64,000 nt of DNA, taken from an uncultured Flavobacteriaceae bacterium. Its GTDB lineage: Bacteria; Bacteroidota; Bacteroidia; Flavobacteriales; Flavobacteriaceae. Under the pieces are notes generated by a model. The model was not told where the DNA came from. It did no database searches and saw only the letters and a program-made list of their open reading frames with translations. Position numbers and translations under genes: made by a program. This document shows, one piece after another, positions 9,051 through 18,614 of this stretch. Location: NCBI GenBank assembly GCA_947493175.1, contig CANLQD010000003.1, positions 558,001 through 622,000 of the forward strand, given 5' to 3'. Within the stretch, counting starts at the first letter, position 1, and each line of letters starts with the position of its first letter.

Positions 9051-9869
9051 ATGGACTTAAGCCAAATTCCCCAAATCAAGCATACCGATAGCGATAATTT
9101 TTTTCTCCTTTCAGGTCCCTGCGCAATCGAAGGAGAGGAAATGGCGCTTCGCATCGCCGAAAAAATTGTTGCTGTAACCGATGCCCTTCAAATACCCTAT
9201 GTGTTCAAGGGGAGTTTTAAAAAGGCCAATCGAAGCAGAATCGATTCTTTCACGGGCATTGGTGATGAAAAAGCTTTGAAAATCCTTCGAAAAGTATCCG
9301 AGACTTTTGAGGTACCTACCATTACCGATATTCATACAGAAGCCGATGCCGAACGCGCCGCACCATATGTAGATGTACTGCAAATTCCCGCTTTTTTGGT
9401 ACGACAGACCGATTTGGTAGTGGCAGCGGCCAAGACAGGCAAAACCGTCAACTTAAAAAAAGGGCAGTTCATGAGTCCGGAAAGCATGAAACATGCCGTA
9501 ACCAAAGTGACCGATTCGGGCAACCAACAAGCCATGATCACGGACCGGGGAACGATGTTCGGTTATCAGGATATGGTGGTGGACTTCAGAGGTATTCCTA
9601 CCATGAAACAATATGCACCCGTAGTGCTCGATGTGACCCATTCCCTGCAGCAGCCCAACCAATCCTCCGGGGTAACGGGAGGGAGGCCCGATATGATCGA
9701 AACCATTGCCCGTGCAGGTATCGCAACCGGAGTGGATGGTCTCTTCATGGAAACCCATTTTGATCCGTCCATTGCGAAGAGTGATGGCGCCAATATGCTT
9801 CACTTAGACTATTTAAAAAAGCTTTTGACCAATTTGACCTTACTTCGCAAAACCGTGAATTCTTTATGA
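9051..9869 (+). CDS. kdsA: 3-deoxy-D-manno-octulosonate 8-phosphate synthase
   Basis: A 272-residue TIM-barrel aldolase that condenses phosphoenolpyruvate with arabinose 5-phosphate to Kdo-8-phosphate, the committed cytosolic step to the lipopolysaccharide core. Signature segments are LSGPCAIEGE (residues ~19-28), FKGSFKKANRSR (~52-63), DVLQIPAFLVRQTDL (~106-120), NLKKGQFMSPE and the C-terminal GLFMETH. The length is normal and the start ATG is supported by the -7 box 15 bp upstream. Its presence shows the host makes Kdo-containing lipopolysaccharide. Confidence 0.96.
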   Translation: MDLSQIPQIKHTDSDNFFLLSGPCAIEGEEMALRIAEKIVAVTDALQIPYVFKGSFKKANRSRIDSFTGIGDEKALKILRKVSETFEVPTITDIHTEADAERAAPYVDVLQIPAFLVRQTDLVVAAAKTGKTVNLKKGQFMSPESMKHAVTKVTDSGNQQAMITDRGTMFGYQDMVVDFRGIPTMKQYAPVVLDVTHSLQQPNQSSGVTGGRPDMIETIARAGIATGVDGLFMETHFDPSIAKSDGANMLHLDYLKKLLTNLTLLRKTVNSL

Positions 9870-9917
9870 TAGTCCAACCATTGAAAGGTCGCCACTTAAT
9901 TGGTTAAAAAACCAAAG

Positions 9918-11882
9918 ATGTTTCGTATTACCCTTTTTGCAATAGTGTCTATTATGTTCAATATAGCCATTAACGCACAAAATCCCCCTGTATTTGGAGA
10001 GCTTAGTAACCTGGATAAGTCTTTTACTACCTTTGATGAAGACCCTGAAGCATCTGCCGTAATGTTATATGAAAAGGGTGACGTTTCTTTTGTGGTAAAG
10101 GGCAATAGAATCTATTTGGTTAAAAACTACCATAGGAAAATAAAAATACTAAGCCCAAAAGGATTTAACTACGGAAAAGTATCTATTCCTATCGTTGCCA
10201 CCAAAAATCTTCATGAAGACATTGTTGAGATTGCGGCAATCACCCATAACGACGATTCTAAAATGTACCTACAACAGGAAGAAATTTACTTTTCAAACTC
10301 ACTACCAGGGATTATTGAAGTGAGTTTTGCCTTCCCCAATCTTAAAAAGGGTAGTATATTAGAATACAAATACACCATTCTTTCTCCATTCTTTTTCAAG
10401 CTTGATTCATGGGAGTTTCAGGGTTCTATTCCTAAATTATATACCGAATTCACAGCGTTAATCCCCCTGAAATATGTTTACAACAGAACGTTGGTAGGAA
10501 GCCTTAAACTTTCTAAAAATCAAGTAAAAAAGATAAGTAGTTGTTTTGTGCCTCCTGGTGGAACCGCCGTCCTGAGTTGTGAACAATTAGTATATGTAAT
10601 GAAAAATGTTCCCGCTTTTACGGGTGGTGAAGAATTTATGCTAGGACCTTCTAATTACATCGCCCGCTTGGATTTTGAACTTTCCAAAATTAATGGATAT
10701 AATGGAGGAACAAAATTCAGTACAACATGGGAAGATATAGATAGTGAATTCAGAGATGATAAAAATCTTGGTGAACAACTACATTATAAAGGTTTTTTTA
10801 GAAGAAAAGTTCCAGATAGTCTTAGAACCGGAAATGATGAGTTGTTAAAGGCGAGAAACATCTATGAGTTTGTTCGAAACCACTACACATGGAATGGAAA
10901 ATCCAGTATCTATGGTGAAGTAAGATTAAAAGAGGCATTTAGCCAAAAAAAGGGAAGTCTTGCAGAAATAAATATGTCGCTTATTAATATTTTGAACTCA
11001 GCCGGAATTAAAACTAATCTTATGATGATATCTTCAAGAGATAGAGGGCTGCCAAAGAAAGCTTATCCAAACATATCAGACTTTAATTATATAATTGCGA
11101 AAGCCAAAATAAATGGAGAAGACTATTTGCTAGACGCCACCAGTAAGTATCATCCTTTTGGGGTACTTCCTCTTCATACTCTGAATCACTATGGAAGAGT
11201 GATGGATTTGGATGGGGAAAGTTATTGGCATGACATTAAACCCCATTCAAAAAACAAACAACAAATAAGGGCTTATCTGGACTTTAATCTTAAATCTCAA
11301 ACTGCTCAAGGTACCATCTACATGCTAAGTGAAGGATACGAAGCAATAGCTTTAAAACAAGGGAAAGGTGAATATGATGATTTAGGATATGTGGGATTCA
11401 CTTCCAGAAACATTGCTAACGACACGGAAATCGAATCCTATGAGCAAATCAAAGAAAGAACAACAAATCTTAGTATTTATGAGAGGTTTGAGTTTAAGAA
11501 AGACATTACGCTGAATGAAGAAACTATATACCTGAATATCTTCTTGCTAAGATTTTTCAAAAACAATCCCTTTCTTGAGAGGGATAGAAGACATCCAATA
11601 GACTTTGGATATCCAAGACACTACAAGTATCAAATAATCATTTCTATACCCGAAGACTACAAGGTTAAGGAGCTTCCAAAAAAAGATGTCGTAAAATTAG
11701 GAGACAATATGGCTTCCATGAGTTATGATTACTTCCATGATGCGAACAAGGTAACGCTAAACTTCAATTTCAAAGTTAATCATACCTATTTCAAAACTAA
11801 GGATTATCCTGTCTTACGTGAGTTGTTTAGCAGCGTTACTAGCATTCAAAGAAATTCCTTTTTAGTATTGGAAAAAAAATAA
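9918..11882 (+). CDS. DUF3857/transglutaminase-like exported protein (copy 1)
   Basis: A 654-residue exported protein. I chose the ATG at 9918 because it opens a signal peptide (MFRITLFAIVSIM...NAQ); a TTG at 9900 is also in frame. The N-terminal DUF3857 region spans ~60-220, with a transglutaminase-like region ~310-410. In the latter the catalytic Cys position reads GSLAEIN and the His position FNYIIA, while the Asp remains (LLDAT). It is therefore probably a non-enzymatic fold, as in many Bacteroidota relatives. It is followed 91 bp later by a paralogue of nearly identical length and pattern. This copy uses more A/T-ending codons than its neighbour, which suggests a different history. Confidence 0.8.
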   Translation: MFRITLFAIVSIMFNIAINAQNPPVFGELSNLDKSFTTFDEDPEASAVMLYEKGDVSFVVKGNRIYLVKNYHRKIKILSPKGFNYGKVSIPIVATKNLHEDIVEIAAITHNDDSKMYLQQEEIYFSNSLPGIIEVSFAFPNLKKGSILEYKYTILSPFFFKLDSWEFQGSIPKLYTEFTALIPLKYVYNRTLVGSLKLSKNQVKKISSCFVPPGGTAVLSCEQLVYVMKNVPAFTGGEEFMLGPSNYIARLDFELSKINGYNGGTKFSTTWEDIDSEFRDDKNLGEQLHYKGFFRRKVPDSLRTGNDELLKARNIYEFVRNHYTWNGKSSIYGEVRLKEAFSQKKGSLAEINMSLINILNSAGIKTNLMMISSRDRGLPKKAYPNISDFNYIIAKAKINGEDYLLDATSKYHPFGVLPLHTLNHYGRVMDLDGESYWHDIKPHSKNKQQIRAYLDFNLKSQTAQGTIYMLSEGYEAIALKQGKGEYDDLGYVGFTSRNIANDTEIESYEQIKERTTNLSIYERFEFKKDITLNEETIYLNIFLLRFFKNNPFLERDRRHPIDFGYPRHYKYQIIISIPEDYKVKELPKKDVVKLGDNMASMSYDYFHDANKVTLNFNFKVNHTYFKTKDYPVLRELFSSVTSIQRNSFLVLEKK

Positions 11883-11973
11883 TTGTACGTTAGTTGCGTT
11901 AATACCCAGTTGACCGGCCTGAACTTTATAAAAATTTTATTTAAACGATCCATTGTAACCAAACCATTTGACC

Positions 11974-13947
11974 ATGTTCCCCAGAGCATTTTTAACACCC
12001 CTGTTTTTTTGTGTATTATCTTTTTGTACCGCACAAATGTCTGAGAATACCTTCGGAAAACTGAGCCTTTCCGAAAAAGAGTTTTCAACCTATGAAAAAG
12101 ACCCCGAAGCGACTGCCGTTGTCCTCTATGAGCGTGGAGACAACTATTTTAAAGTAATCGACAGGCACATACTGCTGGTAAAAGAGTATCATACCAGAAT
12201 AAAAATATTGGACGAAAAGGGATTTGATTATGGCACCATTGAAATACCCCTCTATCACAAGGGCAGTTCCTCTGAAAAAGTGACCGAGTTAAAGGCAGTG
12301 ACCCATAACGGGACTTCCCAATACAATGTCTTAGCCAGTGAAATCTTTACCACAGACGAAACTGAACGCTGGCGTAACACCAAATTCACCTTTCCTAAAA
12401 TACAAAAAGGGAGCATTCTTGAATATAAGTATACCGTTACATCACCTTATGACTTCAACTTTCAAGGTTGGAAATTTCAATCGGACATACCCAAACTATA
12501 TAGCGAATTCAATGCCAGCATCCCAGGCAACTATGTCTACAATCGTGTCCTTACCGGTAGTTTAGAGCTCAAAACCAACGATGCCCATCTCAAAAAGAAC
12601 TGTTTTCATGTAGAGGGGTATCCCAATAGTGCCGACTGTGAAGTCTTGAAATATACTATGGAAAACATTCCCGCCTTCAAAGTGGAGAATGAATATTCAC
12701 TTTCATCAAAAAATTACATCTCCCAAATCTCTTTTGAATTATCCGAGTTTAAAGGGTTCGATGGCACCACCAACAAATACACGGAAACATGGAAAGATGT
12801 CGATAGAAAATTTCGTACTGATAAGGACATTGGTCGGCAGTTGACCAAAAAAGGCTTCTTTGAACGGAATGTACCTCAACAATTACTTGTCGAAGGAGAC
12901 GCAATGACACGTGCCAAAAACATTTACAAGTTCGTACAAGGACACTTTACTTGGAACGAACGCTACTCTACTTATGGGAATGCCCGTGTGAAGGATGCTT
13001 TCGAAACCAAAAAAGGCAATGCTTGGGAAATCAATATGTCGTTGATCAACCTTTTAAACGCAGCGGGTATCAAGACCCATCTTATGATGCTTTCTACCCG
13101 CCAACGAGGCTTGCCCAAAAGATCCCATCCGGTGTTGACCGACTTCAATTATGTAATTGCGAAGACCACCATTGATGGTCAGGACTATTTTTTGGATGCC
13201 ACCGACCCCTATCACCCTTTTGGTTATCTCCCATATCGTACCTTAAACCACTACGGAAGAGTCATGGATTTCAAAAATGAAAGCTACTGGCACAACATCG
13301 TTCCGCAAAGCAAAAACAAATACCAGATCCGAGCTAGTATTCGATTTGATGCCAAGAAGCAAAATGCCATTGGTGTGCTCGACATGATGACCTATGGTTA
13401 TGAGGCTATTAAAAAACGAAAACGACTAAATCGATTAAAGGAAGAGGAATATTTGGATGACTTGGAAGACGGGCTAGGAGACGATTTTAGCATCACCGAA
13501 TACCAAAAAATTGAGGAGCGAAGTGATGAAGAGCGCGTATCGGAACGTTTTTCGTTTGAACTGTCAGAAGTGCTTGGCTCGGATATGGTCTACTTTAACC
13601 CCTTTCTTATTAGATTCTTCGAAGAAAACCCCTTTCAGATGGAGGAACGCAACTACCCCATAGACTTTGGATACCCCGTGAAGTTCAAGTACCAAATTAA
13701 TATTCAGATACCCGAGGGCTATCAAATACACGAGCTTCCAGAAAAAGAAGCCATCGCCTTGGGAGAAGATAAACGGGTGGTTTATCATTTTGACCACAAA
13801 CAAAATACCAACAACGTAATAGTGTCGTTTGACCTAGCTTTGAATAGCACCTACTTTTTACCTGAGAACTATGAAACTTTAAAAGATATCTTTAAAAAAG
13901 TAACCAATACCCAAAAGAACAGCTTGATCGTACTTAAAAAACTATAG
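11974..13947 (+). CDS. DUF3857/transglutaminase-like exported protein (copy 2)
   Basis: A 657-residue paralogue of the preceding gene; the ATG at 11974 is preferred over an in-frame TTG at 11968. The signal peptide ends near FCTAQ. Shared landmarks include FGKLSLSEKEFSTYEKDPEA (copy 1: FGELSNLDKSFTTFDEDPEA), the LNHYGRVMD segment and the DYFLDATDPYHPFG segment. The transglutaminase Cys is replaced (GNAWEIN) and the His by FNYVIA, so peptidase or crosslinking activity is unlikely. The protein probably acts in the periplasm or on the outer membrane; its role is unknown. No hairpin is seen between the two copies, so they may be cotranscribed. Confidence 0.8.
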   Translation: MFPRAFLTPLFFCVLSFCTAQMSENTFGKLSLSEKEFSTYEKDPEATAVVLYERGDNYFKVIDRHILLVKEYHTRIKILDEKGFDYGTIEIPLYHKGSSSEKVTELKAVTHNGTSQYNVLASEIFTTDETERWRNTKFTFPKIQKGSILEYKYTVTSPYDFNFQGWKFQSDIPKLYSEFNASIPGNYVYNRVLTGSLELKTNDAHLKKNCFHVEGYPNSADCEVLKYTMENIPAFKVENEYSLSSKNYISQISFELSEFKGFDGTTNKYTETWKDVDRKFRTDKDIGRQLTKKGFFERNVPQQLLVEGDAMTRAKNIYKFVQGHFTWNERYSTYGNARVKDAFETKKGNAWEINMSLINLLNAAGIKTHLMMLSTRQRGLPKRSHPVLTDFNYVIAKTTIDGQDYFLDATDPYHPFGYLPYRTLNHYGRVMDFKNESYWHNIVPQSKNKYQIRASIRFDAKKQNAIGVLDMMTYGYEAIKKRKRLNRLKEEEYLDDLEDGLGDDFSITEYQKIEERSDEERVSERFSFELSEVLGSDMVYFNPFLIRFFEENPFQMEERNYPIDFGYPVKFKYQINIQIPEGYQIHELPEKEAIALGEDKRVVYHFDHKQNTNNVIVSFDLALNSTYFLPENYETLKDIFKKVTNTQKNSLIVLKKL

Positions 13948-14062
13948 CCAATAAAAATAGGGTGATTCAGTTCCATGGAAACGGCGTCCGATTTGCTTCG
14001 CTACTCAACGCAATGTTACCTTGGTTACCTAGCAATCTTAGTTTTTACCCTACCTTTGACCT

Positions 14063-15805
14063 ATGCAAAGACTGCTTCCCTTCCTAGCATGGTTACCCAA
14101 CTATAAAAAAAGTGATTTCCCTAAAGACCTGATAGCTGGTCTTACCGTGGGTATTGTCTTGATACCCCAGGGGATGGCCTATGCTATGATTGCCGGCCTA
14201 CCACCGGTTTACGGACTTTACGCCGCCTTATTCCCTGTCTTCGTATATGCACTTCTCGGCACCTCCAGGCAGGCGGGTATGGGACCTGTCGCGATGGATT
14301 CCCTTTTAGTGGCCGCTGGTCTAGGCACCTTATCAATCACAGGTATCGAAGACTACATTGCCATGGCGATCGTTCTTGGTTTTTTGGTGGGGGCCATTCA
14401 ACTGATGCTGGGAATTTTCAGAATGGGCTTCTTGGTCAATTTTTTGTCAAAACCCGTTATTAGTGGCTTTACCTCAGGCGCCGCCTTCATTATCATTTTT
14501 AGTCAATTACGACATTTATTGGGGGTCGATATCGAAAAAAGCAATCAGTTTCATCAATTGGCGATGAATGCATTCCAAAAACTTGGGGATACCAATAGCT
14601 ACGATTTTTCGGTGGGACTAGTAGGTATCGTGATTATTCTTTTTTTAAAGAAATGGGATAAACGCATTCCGGCAATCTTAATCGTAGTGCTGTTCGGAAT
14701 TCTTGGGACCTATTTTTTCGATTTACAACAGTATGGAGTACAAATCGTTGGTGCAGTTCCTTCAGGGTTACCGGCATTTAAGCTACCTGATGTTCGTCTA
14801 GACACTATATGGGGTCTTTGGCCAATTGCACTCGTCCTTGCCATGGTAGGCTATCTCGAGACCATATCGATCGGCAAGGCCATTGAGGAAAAGAACAATA
14901 CCGATCATATTAATGCCAATCAGGAATTGGTAGCATTGGGAAGCGCCAATATACTGGGTTCGTTTTTCCAGTCCTATGTCTCCACGGCTAGCTTTTCAAG
15001 GTCGGCGATAAATAATGAAAGTGGAGCACAGACACAGCTATCAGCTATCTTTAGCGTATTGCTAGTGGTAGGCACACTGTTATTTTTGACCCCTTTGTTC
15101 TATTATTTACCCAATGCTATATTAGCTAGTATCATCATGGTTTCCGTGGTAGGTTTGATCAATATTTCATATCCCAAAAGGCTGTGGAAACATCGAAAGG
15201 ATGAATTCATCGTATGGTGTGTCACCTTATTGATTACATTATTTGTTGGAATACCGGAGGGCATATTACTCGGGGTGTTGCTGTCGTTATTGGTAATGGT
15301 ATATCGCACCTCCAAACCCCATTTTGCCGTTCTGGGGAATATCAAAAATTCGGATTATTACAAGAACGTAAAGCGTTTTGGAGACGAAGCTATTTTAAGA
15401 AAAGACCTGTTAATCGTTCGTTTCGATGCCCAATTGTATTTTGGTAACTCGAACTATTTCAAAAAACAACTATTGGAACATGTAACGGCGAAAGGCTTGG
15501 ATTTAAAGGCGGTTATCTTGAATGCCGAGGCCATTAATTATATCGACGCTACAGGGGCACAAACATTGATAGGCGTTATTGATGAATTGCATCGTCGGGG
15601 ATTGCAGTTTTATATGGCAGGTGCAATCGGGCCCATCCGGGATATTTTCTACCGAAGCGGCATCATCGACTGCTTAAAAGAAGAATGCCTTTTTGTAAAA
15701 ATAAAGGAGGCTGTAGCCCATTTTGACGACCCCCAATCTGGTTCCGAGGTTCAGGATAAGGTAGCGCGTGAAAATCGGGCCAAGGTAACCGGGGTTACCA
15801 AATGA
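14063..15805 (+). CDS. SulP-family anion transporter with STAS domain
   Basis: A 580-residue inner-membrane transporter of the SLC26/SulP family, which typically moves sulfate or bicarbonate with Na+ or H+. Ten or more hydrophobic helices fill residues ~20-430. The family motif starts at LIAGLTVGIVLIPQGMAYAM (~22-41), followed by GLPPVYGLYAALFP. The C-terminal cytosolic STAS domain (~450-555) has NAEAINYIDATGAQTL, matching the anti-sigma-antagonist-like core. The following gene is a persulfide dioxygenase, so a role in exporting or importing sulfur oxyanions is the likely one here; bicarbonate cannot be excluded. Confidence 0.9.
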   Translation: MQRLLPFLAWLPNYKKSDFPKDLIAGLTVGIVLIPQGMAYAMIAGLPPVYGLYAALFPVFVYALLGTSRQAGMGPVAMDSLLVAAGLGTLSITGIEDYIAMAIVLGFLVGAIQLMLGIFRMGFLVNFLSKPVISGFTSGAAFIIIFSQLRHLLGVDIEKSNQFHQLAMNAFQKLGDTNSYDFSVGLVGIVIILFLKKWDKRIPAILIVVLFGILGTYFFDLQQYGVQIVGAVPSGLPAFKLPDVRLDTIWGLWPIALVLAMVGYLETISIGKAIEEKNNTDHINANQELVALGSANILGSFFQSYVSTASFSRSAINNESGAQTQLSAIFSVLLVVGTLLFLTPLFYYLPNAILASIIMVSVVGLINISYPKRLWKHRKDEFIVWCVTLLITLFVGIPEGILLGVLLSLLVMVYRTSKPHFAVLGNIKNSDYYKNVKRFGDEAILRKDLLIVRFDAQLYFGNSNYFKKQLLEHVTAKGLDLKAVILNAEAINYIDATGAQTLIGVIDELHRRGLQFYMAGAIGPIRDIFYRSGIIDCLKEECLFVKIKEAVAHFDDPQSGSEVQDKVARENRAKVTGVTK

Positions 15806-15820
15806 AAAGGAAATACGACG

Positions 15821-15828
15821 TACTTTTG
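15821..15828 (+). promoter_or_regulatory. Possible -7 element before persulfide dioxygenase gene
   Basis: TACTTTTG matches TAnnTTTG, but the TTTG partner is missing and the start codon is 87 bp away. It may give the dioxygenase gene its own transcript in addition to read-through from the transporter gene. Confidence 0.3.
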
Positions 15829-15914
15829 CATTTGGTTGGAAAAGAAAAGATAGCGTCGATAAGGTATCATAAAAAGATTTCCGCATACGCGAAAATGAAA
15901 GTAAAAGACATAAA

Positions 15915-17324
15915 ATGAAGATAGAACAAATATATACCGGATGCCTCGCACAAGGGGCATACTATATTGAGAGTCAAGGAGAGGTAGCGATCATCGACCC
16001 GCTTCGTGAAGTGACCCCATATTTGAAAAGGGCCGAGAACGACAACGCTACGATCAAGTATATTTTTGAGACCCATTTTCATGCCGATTTTGTCAGTGGG
16101 CACGTAACACTCTCAAAAATAACAGGGGCACCCATTGTTTATGGACCCAATGCGAATCCGTCTTTTGAAGCCATTATTGCCGAGGACGGACAAGAATTTG
16201 CATTGGGGAAACTGACCATAAAGGCACTGCATACTCCTGGGCATACCATGGAAAGTACCACCTATCTTTTAAAGGATAACAACGGTAAGGATCATGCCAT
16301 CTTTTCGGGCGACACCTTGTTTTTAGGGGATGTAGGCCGGCCTGACCTGGCACAAAAAGCCGCTGACATGACACAAGAAGATCTCGCGGGCATTCTGTTC
16401 GACAGTTTGCGTACAAAGATAATGCCCTTGGCAGATGATGTCGTAGTATACCCGGCACATGGGGCCGGGTCGGCCTGTGGAAAGAATATGATGAAGGAAA
16501 CGGTAGACAGCTTGGGCAACCAGAAAAAAATGAATTATGCGCTGCGGGCCGATATGACCAAAGAAGAATTTATCAGGGAAGTTACGGAAGGACTGTTGCC
16601 TCCTCCTAAATACTTTCCGTTGAACGTAAAAATGAATAGAGAAGGCTATGAAGACATTGGAGAAGTACTCGAAAGAGGAAGCACGGCACTCGAGCCCGAT
16701 GCTTTTGAGATTGCTGCGAACGAAACCGGTGCCGTGGTGTTGGATGTGCGCCACCAAGACGAATTTGTAAAGGGTCACATCCCAAGGTCTATCTTTATTG
16801 GACTCAATGGAGACTTTGCCCCTTGGGTAGGTGCTCTGATCGCCGATACGGAACAACCCTTATTACTTGTAACTCCCATAGGAAAGGAAGAAGAGACCAT
16901 TACCCGCTTATCCCGCGTAGGATTCGATGGTACTATTGGCTACCTAAAGGGTGGCTTCGAGCACTGGAAAAAGACCGGTAAAGACTATGATACCATCATG
17001 TCGTTTTCCGCGGAGGAAGCAAATGATAAGATGGAGGAATCGAAAGCAGCCGTCTTCGATGTTCGCAAGGAAAGTGAATATCTATCCGAACACATGGTCG
17101 GTGCCGAGAATACACCGTTGAGCGCTATCAATGATTATTTGACCGAATTCCCAAAAGACAAAACCTTTTTTGTTCATTGCGCAGGTGGTTACCGTTCGGT
17201 AATCGCAGCAGCTATTCTAAAAAGTAGGGGAATTCACAACCTTGTTAATGTCGAGGGCGGCTTCGGAGCTATGAAAAATGCAGGCGCACCAGTCACTGAT
17301 TATGTGTGCCCGACCACCCTATAA
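15915..17324 (+). CDS. Persulfide dioxygenase-rhodanese fusion (MBL fold)
   Basis: A 469-residue cytosolic protein that would oxidise glutathione- or other low-molecular-weight persulfide to sulfite. The N-terminal metallo-beta-lactamase domain (~1-240) carries ETHFHADFVSGH near residues 52-63, HTPGHTMES near 110 and the SGDTLFLGDVGRPDL segment typical of ETHE1-type enzymes. Two rhodanese domains follow. The first (~265-360) has no catalytic Cys (LLLVTPIG at the loop) and is probably structural; the second (~370-465) has the active loop HCAGGYRS. Fusion of the two activities is known in Firmicutes and Bacteroidota. Together with the SulP gene upstream it forms a sulfide-detoxification unit. 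Confidence 0.92.
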   Translation: MKIEQIYTGCLAQGAYYIESQGEVAIIDPLREVTPYLKRAENDNATIKYIFETHFHADFVSGHVTLSKITGAPIVYGPNANPSFEAIIAEDGQEFALGKLTIKALHTPGHTMESTTYLLKDNNGKDHAIFSGDTLFLGDVGRPDLAQKAADMTQEDLAGILFDSLRTKIMPLADDVVVYPAHGAGSACGKNMMKETVDSLGNQKKMNYALRADMTKEEFIREVTEGLLPPPKYFPLNVKMNREGYEDIGEVLERGSTALEPDAFEIAANETGAVVLDVRHQDEFVKGHIPRSIFIGLNGDFAPWVGALIADTEQPLLLVTPIGKEEETITRLSRVGFDGTIGYLKGGFEHWKKTGKDYDTIMSFSAEEANDKMEESKAAVFDVRKESEYLSEHMVGAENTPLSAINDYLTEFPKDKTFFVHCAGGYRSVIAAAILKSRGIHNLVNVEGGFGAMKNAGAPVTDYVCPTTL

Positions 17325-17371
17325 CTGATTCCGGTCATTGAATATGAACGAAATGGCCGCTACATTTAAAT

Positions 17372-17470
17372 ATGAAAGGAAACAAAGCAGCCAAACTAGT
17401 GCTAATTTGTGGTATCTGTCTGGCGCTGATTTCCATAATCGTACTTTTAGTGGAATACCTTAACAACTAA
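17372..17470 (+). CDS. 32-residue single-helix membrane protein
   Basis: ATG at 17372 and TAA at 17468-17470 give a 32-residue product with a lysine-rich start (MKGNKAAK), one strongly hydrophobic helix (LVLICGICLALISIIVLLV) and a short EYLNN tail. Placed 47 bp after the persulfide dioxygenase gene on the same strand, it may be a small partner of the module. It is too short for a reliable homology call. Confidence 0.45.
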   Translation: MKGNKAAKLVLICGICLALISIIVLLVEYLNN

Positions 17471-17587
17471 CTATCGTAATAAATGAGCCATAAAAAATCT
17501 TGATACACACGAGAATGTTTATGGGTGCATTACAACTGCCGGCGAACAGGCTGGTCCGACCTATGAAAAACAACTAAAAATAAACAG

Positions 17588-17800
17588 ATGAAAACAAATA
17601 TGGGAAAAGCCGATAGGCTCATTCGAATCCTAGTGGCAATCGCAGCTGGGGTATTGATTTATTTTAATATCATATCGGGAACCTTGGCCTACATTCTTTT
17701 GGCCGTGGCCGCAATTTTTGTACTGACAAGCTTGGTGAGTTTTTGTCCACTTTATGCGGTTTTTGGTTTAAACACCTGCAAAGTAAAACAGAAAGAATAA
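17588..17800 (+). CDS. DUF2892 (YgaP transmembrane-like) protein
   Basis: A 70-residue inner-membrane protein with the DUF2892 pattern: an N-terminal NMGKADRLIRI segment, two helices (~residues 14-30 and 35-52), then the FCPLYAVFGLNTC signature with two cysteines. The same domain forms the membrane part of YgaP-type rhodaneses, so its position behind a rhodanese-fusion gene fits a sulfur-handling role. The start could also be the second Met (17600). Confidence 0.8.
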   Translation: MKTNMGKADRLIRILVAIAAGVLIYFNIISGTLAYILLAVAAIFVLTSLVSFCPLYAVFGLNTCKVKQKE

Positions 17801-17825
17801 CACTAATTTGGTGCGAGAAACCACT

Positions 17826-18104
17826 ATGTTTCAAAGACGTTCCAAAAGCCTTTTAATGCATTCCAATGAGCTCCTCGAAGATTTTGGAAAGGGCTTTTTG
17901 AAACAATTTGACCTGTTTAAAATCGATTATCGGTCGCATTACTCTCAACCCGATACCTTAAAAGGAGTTTTAAGAAAGTCTATGTGTGCGCCATCGCCGG
18001 GCACTGCAAGAAATCATACCTGCACGATACTGATAAATGTCATAGATACTCCGGGAAACCACATCTATTTTTACGATTGTAAATCAATGAATTCAAAAAA
18101 ATGA
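17826..18104 (+). CDS. Hypothetical protein, 92 aa
   Basis: The frame opens at a TTG (17808), but the ATG at 17826 (MFQRRSK) is the likelier start, giving 92 residues. Not recognised. The C-terminal half contains SMCAPSPGTARNHTCTILIN and a terminal FYDCKSMNSKK, with three cysteines. Evidence for expression is positional: it sits 25 bp after the DUF2892 gene, and its stop overlaps the ATG of the next small gene (ATGA at 18101-18104). Confidence 0.45.
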   Translation: MFQRRSKSLLMHSNELLEDFGKGFLKQFDLFKIDYRSHYSQPDTLKGVLRKSMCAPSPGTARNHTCTILINVIDTPGNHIYFYDCKSMNSKK

Positions 18105-18229
18105 CTACTTACTTTCTTCCCCTCGTAAATTGGAGTAACGGTATCCTCATGATCGGTGTTTTTGTACTAGTGGTCGTCTTGCTTATCGTAGTATTGACAA
18201 GTTTGATGAACAGTGGCAAAAAGTCTTAA
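18101..18229 (+). CDS. 42-residue single-helix membrane protein
   Basis: ATG at 18101 overlaps the upstream stop by ATGA and the frame ends at 18229. The product begins MTTYFLPLVNWSNG, has one helix (ILMIGVFVLVVVLLIVVLTS) and a short basic tail (GKKS). The overlap and composition argue for a real translated gene; its function is unknown. The next ~200 bp to 18402 contain no further gene that I can see. Confidence 0.45.
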   Translation: MTTYFLPLVNWSNGILMIGVFVLVVVLLIVVLTSLMNSGKKS

Positions 18230-18402
18230 AAGGCAGTTCTCATCTAGGTTAGCGGCAGTCTTTTGAGATGCTCCTACTACCAAGTTTGGGTCAATAAGGC
18301 ACTAGTTGATGCGATTGTATCAAAAAAAAGATGTAATCTTTCCGAATTCCACAAATGTTAAGAAATTCATAATATTTTTAGCATAAAAGCCTTAAAATTA
18401 AC

Positions 18403-18410
18403 TATCTTTA
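18403..18410 (+). promoter_or_regulatory. Possible -7 element for small membrane gene pair
   Basis: TATCTTTA differs from TAnnTTTG only at the last base. It lies 22 bp before the ATG at 18432 in an AT-rich stretch. Confidence 0.35.
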
Positions 18411-18431
18411 ATAAGAATTACTTTACTCCGG

Positions 18432-18614
18432 ATGATCAAAGATTTTATTGAGAGAGTGGGAGTCATGAACGTTATCATGCTCTTGGTGGTAATATCCATT
18501 ATCATCGTCTCGGAATACAAGTTCCTTGCGGGGGACAAACTAGATGCTATTTTTATTGCATTTTGGGCACCGACCATACTTGGTTTTATGAACTATTTTA
18601 AGTACAAAAAATAA
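18432..18614 (+). CDS. 60-residue membrane protein
   Basis: The product begins MIKDFIERVGVMN and has two hydrophobic segments (~residues 12-27 and 40-54), ending in FKYKK. Not recognised. Its TAA overlaps the ATG of the next gene (TAATG at 18612-18616), so the two small membrane proteins are probably made together. Confidence 0.55.
   Translation: MIKDFIERVGVMNVIMLLVVISIIIVSEYKFLAGDKLDAIFIAFWAPTILGFMNYFKYKK

Noticed and set aside
9453..9803. 116-codon minus-strand frame rich in His
   Set aside because: Shadow of kdsA.
16700..17000. First rhodanese domain as an active sulfurtransferase
   Set aside because: The active-site Cys loop reads LLLVTPIG, so only the second rhodanese domain is likely active.
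17515..17577. 20-codon frame between the persulfide dioxygenase and DUF2892 genes
   Set aside because: Too short, no hydrophobic helix or coupling to neighbours.
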